Below are positions 53,324 through 63,128 of a stretch of DNA of 64,000 nucleotides, piece after piece. Every line of letters begins with the position of its first letter. Position 1 is the first letter of the stretch. The position numbers and the translations under genes were made by a program. The DNA is from Planotetraspora kaengkrachanensis (GTDB taxonomy: Bacteria; Actinomycetota; Actinomycetes; Streptosporangiales; Streptosporangiaceae): positions 206,270-270,269 of the forward strand of contig NZ_BONV01000009.1 in assembly GCF_016862895.1 (NCBI RefSeq), written 5' to 3'. The notes under the pieces are model-generated. The model saw nothing but the letters and a program-made list of their open reading frames with translations, did no database searches and was not told the origin of the DNA.

Positions 53324-54081
53324 GCAAAGTACGAACACCTACAACAAAAGTGCGGATTCGATCTTTCGTGTGCCGAGGAGCCGCGGCAGAGTGCAGCCGG
53401 AGGCCTCGTCCTCGTGAACATTCTCGGATTCCGCCCGTCATCGCGACCGGCGAACCCCTGTGACCGCCGGTGAGGCGCGTGTCGAAGCTCGTGCCACAGA
53501 TTGACTTCTTGAGTGACAAAAGGTGGAGTGGAGCCCCAGGAATGGGTGGGCTTAGATCGTGGCCATTCATCGCACCAGGCCTGGCAATCTAAAACTCCGG
53601 CGTGAATCTCGCCAGCCCCGTGAATATGCTTCGATTCCCGTCGGGACATTGGAGACGGTGCCGCGCAAATGCTCCATGAGGCCGTGCGCGATCGCCGCCT
53701 TGGACTTCATGACTCGATATGACCGCCGTCCGCGCACCTGATGCTCGCCGGCACAACGGACCGGCCCACGCATGTGCGGCACCTGCTATTCGAACCGATT
53801 CGCACCAATCATAGAATCGGCCCTCTCGATGTCAATGGCCCGTTTCCAGAACATGAAGAACTCGTGACGAGACCCGTCCGCCGGGGCCGTCGGAGCCAGA
53901 GGACAGCGCCTGTCGTCTCCGTGACCCCCAGCACCTCGTACGACCATTCGCGGTCCGTTCTCGCTCTGGTGGCCGTGTGGCTTGGCGTCCGGCGAATGGC
54001 CGGGTAGAAGCGCCGTTGCAACGAGCGGATGCAGCCTGCCGGCCTCGATCAGCCCGGCACGCAGCAACGCCAGGTCGGGCA
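53324..54081. other. Long region without recognisable genes
   Basis: Minus-strand frames at 53567-53782 (SYRVMKSKAAIAHGLMEHL) and 53786-54080 look partly coding but match no family I know. It lies between the sugar operon promoter and the VOC remnant. Confidence 0.3.
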
Positions 54082-54354
54082 GCATGCCGAGTCGGACCGC
54101 CTCGTGTTCGGCGGTGTCGAGGTCGTCGACGGTGAGGTCGAGGTGGATCTGCTGTGAGCGGTCATGGGATGGCCAGGTCGGTGGCTGGTAGTCCTCGACA
54201 CGGATTGTGCCGAGGTGGAGCGTCCCGATCTTGACTGCGCAGAATTCCGGTGTCTCGACTGTCATCTCGCCGCCGAGCAGGTGTGCCCAGAAGCGGGCCA
54301 GGAGACGGGGTCAGGGCATTCGAGGTTGATGGCGGCAATGTGGGCGAGGGCCAT
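54082..54354 (-). pseudogene. VOC (glyoxalase-fold) protein remnant
   Basis: From ATG with GGAG 6 nt upstream: MALAHIAAINLECPDP, then after a one-base shift near 54305 ARFWAHLLGGEMTVETPEF, TIRVEDYQPPTWPSHDRSQQ and HLDLTVDDLDTAEHEAVRLG. This is the first two thirds of a VOC protein; the expected metal-ligand end is replaced by unrelated sequence after about 54082. Confidence 0.6.
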
Positions 54355-54441
54355 GAGTACTCCAGGCGGCATGAGCGGTGGACGGAGCGGGCCGGCTCAG
54401 GCATGAGGCGGGATCAGCCGTGGCGGGCGGGTGGGCCGGTG

Positions 54442-55500
54442 TCAGATCACCGGGATGAGCGGGTCGTCGAGGAGACTTCGGTCCCCGTCGACGCCGTGGG
54501 TCAGCGCTCCGGCCACGTCTTCGTACGGTGCACCGAACCTGATCGCGCTGACCTCGTCCAGCCTCTGGTAGTGGTGAGGGTCGAGTTCGACGTTCAGGGC
54601 GTCGAGGTATCCCGCCAGGTGCGCCGGGGTGCGGGGCCCCACGATGGGGATCATCGAGGTCCGGGCGCGGGCGGCGCGTTGACGCAGCCAGGCCAGTGCA
54701 ACCTGGACCGGGCCTGTGCCCATCTCATCGGCTACGGCGAGGACGGCGTCGAGCACGGCGGTGCGCTGCGCACCGCCCTCGCGGGCGGTGTTGTCGGCCG
54801 CGGCCCGTGCACTGAGTCGCCCCTGCTCGCCGTGACGGTACTTCCCGGTCAGCAGGCCACCGGCCAGCGGGGAGTAGAGGACGACGCCCAGTCCGTGTGC
54901 TTGGGCCATCGGGAAGAATTCTCGTTCCGCGGAGCGTTCGGCCAGGCTGTATTCGGTCTGGATGCCGACCAGCGGCATGCGCCCACTCAGTTCCGACCTG
55001 ACGGCGGCGCCCGCCACCCGCCAGGCCGGGAAATTGGACAGTCCGCCGTAGCGGATCTTGCCCGCCCTGATCAGGTCCTCGAAGCCGGCCAGGATCTCCG
55101 GCAACGGGGTCACGCCGTCGGGGAAGTGCGGCATGAAGACGTCGACGTAGTCGGTTCTCAACCGCCGCAGGCTCTCCTCCAGGGACCGGATCATGGTCTT
55201 GCGGCTGTTGCCCGTGGTGCCCGGGCGGACTTGGGCGCTCCTGCTCCCGGTGTATTTGGTGATCACGACGTAGTCGTCGCGCTCGCGTCCCAGCAGATCG
55301 CCCAGGACGGTCTCGGCCTCACCGTCCTGGTAGATGTTCGAGACGTCGATGGTGGTCCCGCCGGCGGCCACGAACGACTCGAAGATCGCCCTGGAGCCTT
55401 CCAGGCCCGCCGCGGCCGGGGCCGAGCCGAAGTTGGCCGTGCCCAGCACATACTCCGAGACCCGCAGGCCGCTGTGTCGCCCGAAGGTCTGGTAACGCAT
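54442..55500 (-). CDS. Aldo/keto reductase
   Basis: The product has 352 residues from the ATG with GAGGAG upstream; the long open frame beyond it is antisense to the TetR gene and is not coding. AKR motifs are MRYQTFGRHSGLRVSEYVLG, TTIDVSNIYQDGEAETVLGD (catalytic Asp and Tyr region), VVITKYTG (Lys), DYVDVFMPHFPDG (His) and a C-terminal IPIVGPRTPAHL (NADP site). It reduces or oxidises carbonyls with NADPH. It is transcribed divergently from a TetR gene, which probably controls it. Confidence 0.9.
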   Translation of the reverse strand: MRYQTFGRHSGLRVSEYVLGTANFGSAPAAAGLEGSRAIFESFVAAGGTTIDVSNIYQDGEAETVLGDLLGRERDDYVVITKYTGSRSAQVRPGTTGNSRKTMIRSLEESLRRLRTDYVDVFMPHFPDGVTPLPEILAGFEDLIRAGKIRYGGLSNFPAWRVAGAAVRSELSGRMPLVGIQTEYSLAERSAEREFFPMAQAHGLGVVLYSPLAGGLLTGKYRHGEQGRLSARAAADNTAREGGAQRTAVLDAVLAVADEMGTGPVQVALAWLRQRAARARTSMIPIVGPRTPAHLAGYLDALNVELDPHHYQRLDEVSAIRFGAPYEDVAGALTHGVDGDRSLLDDPLIPVI

Positions 55501-55554
55501 GGGGGTCTCCTCAGAGGTAGACGGAGTTGCGGTAAGGTCGACGACGTTAACATG

Positions 55555-55573
55555 TAAAACGAATGGTCGTTCT
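55555..55573. promoter_or_regulatory. Likely TetR operator between the divergent genes
   Basis: AACGA and TCGTT form an inverted repeat around ATGG, overlapping the immediate upstream region of the tetR ATG (55576) and 55 nt from the reductase start, the expected position for autoregulation and divergent control. Confidence 0.5.
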
Positions 55574-55575
55574 CT

Positions 55576-56118
55576 ATGCCAAAGGTCAGCCAAGCCCACC
55601 TCGACGCCCGCCGTCAGCAGATCATCGACGCCGCCCGCGCCCGCTTCGCCGTTCACGGCTTCGCACGAACGTCCATGACCGACATCGTCGAAGCCTCCGG
55701 GCTCTCCACCGGGGCGATCTACCGGTACTTCACGAGCAAGGACGAGATCGTCGCCGCCATCTGTGAACAAGCAGGCCACGCGTTGCCCGCGGAGCTGACC
55801 GCCGAGTCCATCCACGACTTCCTTCAGCACATTCGCACCCTGGCGCGCCAGGAGGACCACGCCCGGCTGGTCGCCCAGATCTACGCCGAGGCCGCCGTCA
55901 CCCCGAGCCTCGCCGCCCTGGTCCACCGCCAACTCCAGGAGCTGCGCGAAGCGGTCGCCGCCCTCCTGCCCGACCACGAGCCCGCGCACGCGGCCCGGAT
56001 CGCCGAAGCCTTCGTTGCCCTCTGCCACGGCTACACCCAGCAGCTCGCCGTACGAGGTGATCTCGAACCCGCCCCCTTCACCGCGGCCCTCGTCGCGATC
56101 GCGATCACCGAGTCGTGA
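55576..56118 (+). CDS. TetR-family repressor
   Basis: The product has 180 residues. The N-terminal HTH is classical: RRQQIIDAARARFAVHGFAR, TSMTDIVEASGLSTGAIYRY and FTSKDEIVAAI. The helical C-terminal domain is Ala/Glu/His-rich, typical of ligand-binding regions of this family. The gene is divergent to the aldo/keto reductase with a 75-nt intergenic region containing an inverted repeat, so it probably represses both. Confidence 0.9.
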   Translation: MPKVSQAHLDARRQQIIDAARARFAVHGFARTSMTDIVEASGLSTGAIYRYFTSKDEIVAAICEQAGHALPAELTAESIHDFLQHIRTLARQEDHARLVAQIYAEAAVTPSLAALVHRQLQELREAVAALLPDHEPAHAARIAEAFVALCHGYTQQLAVRGDLEPAPFTAALVAIAITES

Positions 56119-56239
56119 CCGACCATCGCCCAGCCACCACCACGGGTCAAGGCACCAACACCTCTGCGTGCGCCCTCCCACCGGAAGGGCGAAGAGCCGG
56201 ATTGCCCGGTGCCTGTGCCCGTCCGAAGACCGTCGGCGT

Positions 56240-56379
56240 TGAACGCCGAGCTCAGTCGGTGGGCCGGTCGGCATGAGGGCCGTCACGGCATCGGCGAATC
56301 GGGCCGGCTCTTCCAGATGGCCGAAGTACCCGCTGTGTTCGAGTTCGATCAGCTTCGAGCCAGGGATCGCAGTGTGCAC
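56240..56379 (-). pseudogene. Alpha/beta-hydrolase C-terminal fragment
   Basis: The minus strand reads TAIPGSKLIELEHSGYFGHL then EEPARFADAVTAL, the C-terminal strand and helix with the catalytic His region of alpha/beta hydrolases (here GYFGHL in place of GHxxHL). Everything upstream is missing. Confidence 0.55.
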
Positions 56380-56637
56380 TTATCTTGGGTTCTTATCCTC
56401 TTCTCGCAGGTCAGAGCTAGATGATCTTGTCAGGCACGTCAGGCATGTTGACCGGTCTTGAAGGATGTTGCGTCGAAGGCGTGCCCGGGTGTTCCGCCGA
56501 GCTCGCGATGCCGGTTGGGGCCGAGCTCGTCGCTGGACGAACACGGCCTGCTACGCGCACGCCACCAGAGCCAGCACCCGCACCTGCGGGAACCCGGCCC
56601 GCCGCGTCGCCGGCCCGGGATGCCCGAACGCCTCAAC
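56380..56637. other. Region without recognisable genes
   Basis: Short frames on both strands with low-complexity Arg/Pro/Ala translations; no family signal. Confidence 0.3.
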
Positions 56638-56666
56638 GCCACCCACCCACCCACCCACCCACCCAC
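56638..56666 (+). repeat. (CCCA)n microsatellite
   Basis: About seven uninterrupted copies of the tetranucleotide ACCC lie in the gap before the MerR gene. Such runs are prone to slippage and may vary between isolates. Confidence 0.85.
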
Positions 56667-56734
56667 GACATCACCATCGAACGCGTAATTGTCAATACCT
56701 GTGGATTGGCAACCCCAGCGGAGAAACTGAGGTT

Positions 56735-56754
56735 GAGTCTCCCGTAGGGGGAGG
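56735..56754 (+). promoter_or_regulatory. Probable MerR operator/promoter
   Basis: CTCCC and GGGAG form an inverted repeat with a 5-nt spacer just after TTGAGT, 16 nt upstream of the MerR start. MerR regulators typically bind such dyads in the spacer of their own promoter. Confidence 0.45.
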
Positions 56755-56769
56755 CGCGAGAGTGCGGGC

Positions 56770-57723
56770 ATGGACGGCGACACGCTCTTCACGATCGGTG
56801 ACCTGGCCCGGCGGACCGGGCTGACGGTCAAGACCATCCGGTTCTACTCCGACACCGGGATCGTGCCGCCGACAGACCGCAGCCCGGCTGGCTACCGGCT
56901 CTACGACATCGGCGCGCTCACGCGTCTGGACCTGGTGCGCACCTTGCGTGACCTGGGCCTCGACCTTGCCGTCATCCGGCAGGTGCTGGATCGGGAGGTC
57001 TCGGTGCCCGAGGTTGCGGCCGCACACGCCGATGCCCTGGAGGTGCAGATCCGCACTCTGCGACTGCGGCGCGCCGTGTTGCGCGCGGTGGCCAAACGCG
57101 GCTCCAGCCCCGAGGAGATGGACCTCATGCACAAGCTCGCCAAGCTTTCCGACGACGAACGCCGACGCCTGATCACCGACTTCATCGACGACACGTTCGG
57201 GGGGCTCGACGCCAACGCCGACTTCGTCGACATGATGCGCTCGGCCATGCCCGAACTGCCGGACGACCCCGAACCCGAGCAGGTCGACGCCTGGGTGGAA
57301 CTCGCCGAGCTCACCCAGGATCCCGACTTCCGCGCGGCCGTGCGCCGCATGGCGGAGTACCAGGCGGCCGAGCGCGCCCAAGGCGACCGCACCGGCTTGC
57401 ACCACGACCTCACCGAGACCGTTCGGGACAGCGTCGGCCGCGCGCTCGATGCCGGCATCGCTGCAGCCTCGGCCGAGGCCGCACCCATCATCGACGCCCT
57501 CACCGCCCGCTACGCGCAAACCTTCAGCCGCGCCGACGACGCCGACTTGCGCCACTGGCTGCTGACACGTCTGGAGATCGCCGGCGACCCCCGCGCGGAA
57601 CGCTACTTTCACCTACTGGCCGTCATCAACGGATGGCCCGTCCCGCCCAGCCTGACGCCGGTGTTCACGTGGTTCACGCAAGCCTTGCGCGCCCGCACCG
57701 GGCAGCACTCCCGCGTGGAGTAG
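56770..57723 (+). CDS. MerR-family regulator with large C-terminal domain
   Basis: The product has 317 residues. The N terminus FTIGDLARRTGLTVKTIRFY and SDTGIVPPTDRSPAGYRLYD is the MerR winged HTH, followed by a coiled-coil dimerisation helix (about 85-120) and a C-terminal helical domain of about 180 residues, longer than in metal sensors and without a Cys pair, so it is likelier to respond to an organic compound (TipA/BmrR-like logic). No target gene is adjacent because the 3' side is IS debris. It is probably autoregulated by the dyad at 56735. Confidence 0.85.
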   Translation: MDGDTLFTIGDLARRTGLTVKTIRFYSDTGIVPPTDRSPAGYRLYDIGALTRLDLVRTLRDLGLDLAVIRQVLDREVSVPEVAAAHADALEVQIRTLRLRRAVLRAVAKRGSSPEEMDLMHKLAKLSDDERRRLITDFIDDTFGGLDANADFVDMMRSAMPELPDDPEPEQVDAWVELAELTQDPDFRAAVRRMAEYQAAERAQGDRTGLHHDLTETVRDSVGRALDAGIAAASAEAAPIIDALTARYAQTFSRADDADLRHWLLTRLEIAGDPRAERYFHLLAVINGWPVPPSLTPVFTWFTQALRARTGQHSRVE

Positions 57724-57744
57724 TCCCGCGCCTGGCGCCCGGCC

Positions 57745-57953
57745 CGCTCCTCGCGGCTTCGATCAGGCCGCGAGGATTCTCGGGCGTTCGACAAGGCGGC
57801 CGCCCTCGAAGCGGGACAAGGGCGCGGACGAGGGCGACGAGGTGGAGTGCGTTCACCGCCCGCCACCGTTGCTGGGCAGACTCGACGAGTTTGAAGACCA
57901 TGGCCGGGGCGGCGCCCAAAGCGATAGGGGAATAGTGGGGCCACCTGGGAGCC
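57745..57953 (-). pseudogene. IS256-like transposase C-terminal remnant
   Basis: The minus strand contains MVFKLVESAQQRWRAVNALH then LVALVRA, the conserved end of a group of IS256-type transposases. The frame is short and lacks the catalytic part. Confidence 0.5.
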
Positions 57954-57963
57954 ACCCGTGCTA

Positions 57964-58736
57964 GGCCGTGTCTTCGAAGTGCCGTTAGAGCCAGAGAAGC
58001 ATCGCGGCGATGGTGACGACGGCGGTGTATGAGGTGGCGGTTTTGTCGTAGCGGGTGGCCAGAGCGCGGAACTGTTTGAGCTGGTTGAAGCAGCGTTCAA
58101 CGACGTTGCGGCGCTTGTAGACGTCGCGGTCGAAGGCCGGTCGGCGACCTCCTCTGCTGCCTCGGTTCCTGCGGTTGGCGATCTGGTCGGCCCGCTCAGG
58201 GATGGTGTGGCTGATCCCGCGCCGCCGCAGGTAGCTGCGGATGGCGCGGGAGCTGTAGCCCTTGTCGGCCACCACATGATCGGGGCGGGTTCGTGGCCGG
58301 CCCAGCCCCTGCCGGGGAACGCGGATGGCGTGCAGCACCTGTTCCAGACGGGTGCAGTCGTTCACGTTGCCGCCGGTCACAACGAACGCCAACGGTCGTC
58401 CACGTCCGTCGCAGGCCAGGTGGATTTTGCTGGTCAGTCCACCACGGGATCGGCCGAGGGCGTGATCTGCCGGCTCGTCTGGATCTGGCCCCCCTTTTTG
58501 GCTCCGGCGGCGTGCTGGTGCGCCCGCACTACGGTTGAATCGACCGCCACCAACCAATCGAGGTCGGCCGCTGCGTCGGCATCAGCCTGCAGAGCGTGCA
58601 GCATGCGGGTGAAGGTGCCGTCCAACGCCCAGCGCCGGAAACGGGTGTAGACGCTCCGCCAGGACCCGTACCTGGCCGGGATATCCCGCCAGGCCGACGT
58701 CGTGCTCGGCGGGCCGTGCCTCCCCTTGGTGCCGCC
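57964..58736 (-). mobile_element. IS5-family insertion sequence, truncated at its 5' end
   Basis: The element has a left end near 57964 (GGCCGTGTCTTCGAAGTGCC) and runs to about 58736, where it abuts a LuxR fragment. The other terminal repeat and the transposase N terminus are missing, so the copy is incomplete. Confidence 0.65.
57985..58730 (-). pseudogene. IS5-family transposase (two frames, N-terminally truncated)
   Basis: The first frame reads WRDIPARYGSWRSVYTRFRR and WLVAVDSTVVRAHQHAAGAK (first Asp of the DDE triad). At the run AAAAAGGGGGG near 58490 a -1 shift leads into the second frame: LGRSRGGLTSKIHLACDGRG, ADKGYSSRAIRSYLRRRGIS (second Asp) and YKRRNVVERCFNQLKQFRAL (Glu). The slippery run fits the programmed -1 frameshift of many IS5-group elements. 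The N terminus is missing. Confidence 0.7.
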
Positions 58737-58914
58737 CGACGCTGACCGGTCCGGTCTCGTAGGGAACGATGACTGCCTGGGCACGGTCCCGGAGCCCGAG
58801 ATTGGCAAGGATGCGAGCGACGTGGGTTGCGACGGTCGCCTCGGACAGGAACAGGCGATCGGAGAACTCTGCGTTACTGAGACCGAGGGCCAGTAGACCT
58901 AGCACTTCCACCAC
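58737..58914 (-). pseudogene. LuxR-type regulator C-terminal fragment
   Basis: VEVLGLLALGLSNAEFSDRL then FLSEATVATHVARILANLGL and RDRAQAVIVPYETG is a GerE/LuxR HTH of a response regulator. The receiver domain upstream is absent and the IS5 copy begins right after its end. Confidence 0.6.
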
Positions 58915-59045
58915 CGGTCCTCTTGAGCAGCAATAAACGGCCCATTTCCGCCGGGATCTTCCAGTGGGTATGAAGCTAGAAACTGTCGCTCCGGATGGGA
59001 CCGCTGCCGATCAGCCTGCCGTTCCGGAGAGGATCGGAGGATCTG

Positions 59046-59567
59046 ATGCTGACACGGCTCATCGCTCTGATCGCCATCATGTCCGGCACGCTGGTAGGCA
59101 GCACCAGCACTTACGCCGCCGCAACGCCCGAAGTCAACGAACAGGACCGGACATTCCTACTCGCGGCGCACCAGGGGAACCTGGCGGAGATCAAGGCAGG
59201 GCAGGTCGCGCAGAAGCAGGCGACCACGGAGGCGGTCCGCGACATGGGCGCACGGCTTATCCGCGACCACAAGGCTCTCGATGACGACGGCGGCAGAGTG
59301 GCCGACCAGGTTGGCGTCGCTCTTCCAGATGAACCGAGCGACGAGCAGCAGGTAGCGCTCGAGCAGGTCTCCGGTAAGAAGGGCGCCGAGTTCGACCGGG
59401 CGTGGGTCGCCTCACAGATCACCGGACACCGCAAGACGCTCACCGCTGTTGCGACGGAGCTGTCGAACGGCTCATCGGAGCAGGTCAAGCGACTCGCCCG
59501 CGACGCCAAACCGGTCGTCCAGGAGCATCTTGATTTGCTTGAAAGCATCCAGCGGCAAAACGACTGA
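59046..59567 (+). CDS. DUF4142 protein (ferritin-like, exported)
   Basis: The product has 173 residues from ATG with GGAGG 6 nt upstream. A short signal peptide (MLTRLIALIAIMSGTLVGST) is followed by the DUF4142 four-helix domain: EQDRTFLLAAHQGNLAEIKA, ATTEAVRDMGARLIRDHKAL, WVASQITGHRKTLTAVATEL and PVVQEHLDLLESIQ. The His and Glu residues on the helices are typical of this family, which is thought to bind iron or act at the cell surface. A hairpin follows at 59689. Confidence 0.8.
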   Translation: MLTRLIALIAIMSGTLVGSTSTYAAATPEVNEQDRTFLLAAHQGNLAEIKAGQVAQKQATTEAVRDMGARLIRDHKALDDDGGRVADQVGVALPDEPSDEQQVALEQVSGKKGAEFDRAWVASQITGHRKTLTAVATELSNGSSEQVKRLARDAKPVVQEHLDLLESIQRQND

Positions 59568-59688
59568 CGACCGAGCCGATGGGACTGCCGCCGCCATCAC
59601 CTGGCTCGTGACACGTCTCAATACATGATCAAACGCTCTTCAAGGGTTTCACTCTCCCGCCGGTCGCCCGGCAGGCTTAACGAATCGT
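59568..59688. other. Gene-free leader of the terminator
   Basis: The 120 nt between the DUF4142 stop and the hairpin show no feature; beyond the hairpin, 59722-60063 holds only upstream sequence of the SRPBCC gene and its alternative start. Confidence 0.35.
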
Positions 59689-59721
59689 GGTCACGGACCT
59701 ATCAGCACCCGGTCCGTGACC
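59689..59721 (+). terminator. Hairpin downstream of DUF4142
   Basis: GGTCACGGACC pairs perfectly with GGTCCGTGACC (11 bp) over an 11-nt loop. Confidence 0.6.
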
Positions 59722-60063
59722 TCCTCATGGAGGAAGACGTAACTTGCCATCTCCCTCAAGCGCTGACAGTCCTTTACTTCTCAAGCATCCGGTAGTTCCC
59801 AGGCCTTCGGCGGGTTCACTTTCGTAACAAGTACTGCAGTGACAGTCAATTCGCCGTACGCACCGCCGATCAACACATCCGATCATGCGGAGGGAGGTTC
59901 GATGACCGCGACGAGGGTCCGGGTGTCGTCTCGTCGCGGCTGGGTAAGGCCAGCGAAGACATTCGACGTCATATATCGGTGGATATTCGCTTGCTCCCTG
60001 ACGGACCGGCCGGTGCCAGTCGCGACCACGTGGGAGCCCGGAGCGAGAGCCTGCGAGGACGTT

Positions 60064-60981
60064 ATGAGTGGTACTCACGACTCCATGCCCGACCGGCTCG
60101 CACACGTGCTCGGATGGGCCAGCCTGACCTTGGGGGCGATGCAACTCGCCGCCCCGCGTGCCGTCGCCCGCATCAGCGGGGTCGATGACTCGCCCGCGGC
60201 CCGGGTGGCCATACCGCTGGCCGGCTCGCGGCAACTGCTTCACGCGGCAACCCTCCTGCACGGCAGGGATCATGCCCCCGGGCTGTGGAGCCGTCTCGCG
60301 GGTGACGCCGTGGACGTGACCTCGCTTACCGGTGCGCTGGTCGGACGTACGGGTACAAGACGCCGCCGGATCGCCGCCGTCACCGCCGGGGTCATCGCCG
60401 TCACAGCTGTGGACGCGTACGCCGCACTGAGGATTCGCCGGGCCCGAGGCCGCGCGGCGGACACGGCCGAGAGAGAGTTGCGCGCCGCCATCACCGTGAA
60501 ACGCCCTCGGGAGGAGGTCTACCGGTTCTGGCACGACTTCGAGAACTTCCCCCGCTTCATGGCACACGTCGACTCGGTGAGGATGAGCGACGGGCAAACC
60601 CACTGGAGGGTGCGCGGCCCGGCGACGAAGGCCGTGGAGTGGGACGCCGAGATCATCGATGACCGCCCCGGGGAGCTGATCGCCTGGCGCTCGACCGGCG
60701 GTTCCCTCGTCCCGAACAGCGGAGTCGTGCGGTTCACCGACGCGCCGGGCGGCCGCGGGACCGAGGTGCGGGTGCAACTGTGCTACCACATGCCGGCCGG
60801 CCGGCTGGGAGGCGCCCTGGCCAAGCTGACAGGTGAACATCCCGAGCAACAGGTGCGGGACGACCTGCGCCGCTTCAAGCAGGTTATGGAGACCGGCGAG
60901 GTGGTCAGATCAGAGGGCAGCCCTGAGGGCACCCGGGCGCTGCGGCAGGCGTTCCAGCGACGTGCGCAGCCGGTCGCGTGA
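60064..60981 (+). CDS. SRPBCC-family (polyketide-cyclase-like) membrane-associated protein
   Basis: The product has 305 residues from ATG with GAGGA upstream. The N-terminal half is hydrophobic and Arg-rich ([39 protein letters not shown]), giving membrane association; the C-terminal half is a START/SRPBCC domain ([60 protein letters not shown]). An in-frame ATG at 59902 has a stronger ribosome site (GGAGGGAGG) and would add 54 residues that do not look like family sequence. It is followed 10 nt later by the alcohol dehydrogenase gene. Confidence 0.8.
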   Translation: MSGTHDSMPDRLAHVLGWASLTLGAMQLAAPRAVARISGVDDSPAARVAIPLAGSRQLLHAATLLHGRDHAPGLWSRLAGDAVDVTSLTGALVGRTGTRRRRIAAVTAGVIAVTAVDAYAALRIRRARGRAADTAERELRAAITVKRPREEVYRFWHDFENFPRFMAHVDSVRMSDGQTHWRVRGPATKAVEWDAEIIDDRPGELIAWRSTGGSLVPNSGVVRFTDAPGGRGTEVRVQLCYHMPAGRLGGALAKLTGEHPEQQVRDDLRRFKQVMETGEVVRSEGSPEGTRALRQAFQRRAQPVA

Positions 60982-60991
60982 GGAGGCTCCG

Positions 60992-62161
60992 ATGAAGGCG
61001 AACTGCTGGATGGGCCGCAACACCGTCGAGGTGCGGGACGTGCCCGACCCGAAGATCCTCAACAGCCGCGACGCGATCGTGCGGATCACGTCGACCGCGA
61101 TCTGCGGCTCCGACCTGCATCTCCTGGACGGGTACGTCCTGACCATGAAGAAGGGCGACATCCTCGGCCACGAGTTCATGGGTGAAGTCGTGGAGGTGGG
61201 ACCCTCCGTGTCGAACCTCCGGGTCGGCGACAGAGTGGTGGTGCCCTTCCCCATAGCCTGCGGAAACTGCAGCGCGTGCGAGCACGAGATGTTCTCGCTG
61301 TGCGAAAACTCCAACCCCAACGCGGGGCTGGCGGAGAAGTTCATGGGCCACGCGCCCGCGGGGATCTTCGGGTACTCCCACATGCTGGGCGGGTATCCGG
61401 GCGGCCAGGCCGAGTACGCCAGGGTGCCGTTCGCGGACATCGGCCCCATCAAGATCGAGAATGAGCTGCCCGACGAGAAGGTGCTGTTCCTGTCCGACAT
61501 CCTGCCCACCGGATGGATGGGCGCCGAGATGTGCGACATCAAGCCGGGCGATGTGATCGCAGTCTGGGGCGCCGGCCCCGTCGGTCAGTTCGCGGTCGCC
61601 AGCGCCTACCTCATGGGCGCCGAGCGCGTGATCTCCATCGACCGCCTCCCCTACCGCTTGAAAATCGCAGAGCGGGCGGGGGCCGAGACGATCGACTACG
61701 AGGACGTCGACGTCCAAGAGGCGCTGCTCGACATCACCGCCGGCCGCGGGCCTGACGCGTGCATCGACGCCGTGGGCATGGAAGCCCACCACCCCAATCC
61801 GGCGATGTACGCCTACGACCGCACGAAGCAGGCGACGCGCATGGAGACGGACCGGCCGTACGCCCTGCGCGAGGCGATCATGGCGTGCCGCAACGGGGGA
61901 ACGGTTTCGGTCATCGGGGCCTACGCGGGATTCGTCGACAAGTTCCCGGTGGGAACGTTCATGAACAGGTCGTTGACGCTGAGGTCGGGGCAGTGCCATG
62001 TGCAGCGGTATCTGAAGCCGCTGCTCCGCCGGATCGAGAACGGCGACATCGACCCGAGCTTCGTCATCACTCACCGACTGCCGCTGCGCGACGCTCCGCG
62101 GGGCTACGACATGTTCAAGAACAAGGTCGACGACTGCAACAAGGTCGTGCTCTCGGCCTAG
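60992..62161 (+). CDS. Zinc-dependent alcohol dehydrogenase (formaldehyde-dehydrogenase-like)
   Basis: The product has 389 residues with GAGGAGG upstream. Catalytic zinc ligands are in [20 protein letters not shown] and [12 protein letters not shown]; the structural zinc lobe is [17 protein letters not shown]; the NAD site is [20 protein letters not shown]. The long insert between the zinc lobe and NAD domain is typical of the group of glutathione-independent formaldehyde/threonine-like dehydrogenases common in actinobacteria. It follows the SRPBCC gene by 10 nt and precedes DUF72 by 23 nt, so the three are probably co-transcribed. Confidence 0.9.
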   Translation: MKANCWMGRNTVEVRDVPDPKILNSRDAIVRITSTAICGSDLHLLDGYVLTMKKGDILGHEFMGEVVEVGPSVSNLRVGDRVVVPFPIACGNCSACEHEMFSLCENSNPNAGLAEKFMGHAPAGIFGYSHMLGGYPGGQAEYARVPFADIGPIKIENELPDEKVLFLSDILPTGWMGAEMCDIKPGDVIAVWGAGPVGQFAVASAYLMGAERVISIDRLPYRLKIAERAGAETIDYEDVDVQEALLDITAGRGPDACIDAVGMEAHHPNPAMYAYDRTKQATRMETDRPYALREAIMACRNGGTVSVIGAYAGFVDKFPVGTFMNRSLTLRSGQCHVQRYLKPLLRRIENGDIDPSFVITHRLPLRDAPRGYDMFKNKVDDCNKVVLSA

Positions 62162-62184
62162 CCGTACGCCCTCGGTGGTGAGAC

Positions 62185-63060
62185 ATGGGACAGATCCTGG
62201 TCGGCACGGCGTCGTGGACGGACGCCACACTCCTGCGGTCCGGCTGGTACCCGCCGGACGCCACGACGCCGGAGGAACGCCTTCGGTACTACGCGAACCG
62301 GTTCCCGCTTGTGGAGGTGGATTCGACGTACTACGCCCTGCCCGCAGCCGAGACGGTGCGATCGTGGGTCCGGCGGACCCCGCAGGGCTTCACCTTCGAC
62401 GTCAAGGCGTTCTCACTGCTGACCTGTCATCCGACCCGTCCGGCGGCGCTGCCCAAGGAGTTGCGGATCGAATCCGGTACGGGCAGGAAAAACCTGTATG
62501 TGCGGGACCTGGATCACGGACGCGTCGACAAGGTATGGGAACGCTTCGTCTCCGCGCTGGTACCGATCCGCGAGGCCGGCAAGCTCGGCGCGGTGCTCTT
62601 CCAGTTCCCACGATGGTTCCCGATCGGCAGGCGCAACAAGAACTACATCCTCGAATGCAAACGGCGGTGTGAGCCGTTGGGAATGTCGGTCGAGTTCCGC
62701 AATCGAACCTGGATGACTGAGGACAACCAGGCCGAGACGCTGGACTTCCTGCGCTCGCACGGCATCCCCTACGTTTGCGTCGACATGCCCCAAGGGCATC
62801 CCTGCTCGATTCCCCCTGTCCTGGCGGCCACGGCTGACCTCGAGATAGTCAGGTTCCACGGCCACAGCGACAAGTGGACCAGCCACGACATCCACGAACG
62901 CTTCGGCTACCTCTACTCCACCGAGGAACTGCGGGAGTGGGCGCCGAAGCTGCACGAGCTGGCCGGGGAGACCTCCAGCACGCACGCGCTCATGAACAAC
63001 TGCTACCGCGACTACGCGCAAACCAACGCCCGGCAACTCGCGGATCTCTTGAGAGCGTAA
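62185..63060 (+). CDS. DUF72 family protein
   Basis: The product has 291 residues. The DUF72 TIM-barrel signatures are QILVGTASWTDATLLRSGWY, YYANRFPLVEVDSTYYALPA, FTFDVKAFSLLTCHPTRP, LGAVLFQFPRWFPIGRRNKN and MSVEFRNRTWM, ending with YRDYAQTNARQLADLL. DUF72 proteins are found next to redox and DNA-repair genes, but no reaction has been shown. It is the last gene of a run with the alcohol dehydrogenase. Confidence 0.85.
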   Translation: MGQILVGTASWTDATLLRSGWYPPDATTPEERLRYYANRFPLVEVDSTYYALPAAETVRSWVRRTPQGFTFDVKAFSLLTCHPTRPAALPKELRIESGTGRKNLYVRDLDHGRVDKVWERFVSALVPIREAGKLGAVLFQFPRWFPIGRRNKNYILECKRRCEPLGMSVEFRNRTWMTEDNQAETLDFLRSHGIPYVCVDMPQGHPCSIPPVLAATADLEIVRFHGHSDKWTSHDIHERFGYLYSTEELREWAPKLHELAGETSSTHALMNNCYRDYAQTNARQLADLLRA

Positions 63061-63128
63061 ACAGTCCTGCCGGGCTCCCCCGGCGGTGGACGAGCAACGG
63101 CGTTCGTACCGATGATTTGTGGAGCCCA

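Noticed and set aside
55501..56379. Long upstream extension of the aldo/keto reductase frame
   Set aside because: It is antisense to the TetR gene; the reductase has a good ATG and ribosome site at 55500, and only a short alpha/beta-hydrolase tail is real at the far end.
56638..56666. Tandem repeats as a possible CRISPR array
   Set aside because: Units are 4 nt with no spacers, and no cas gene is present.
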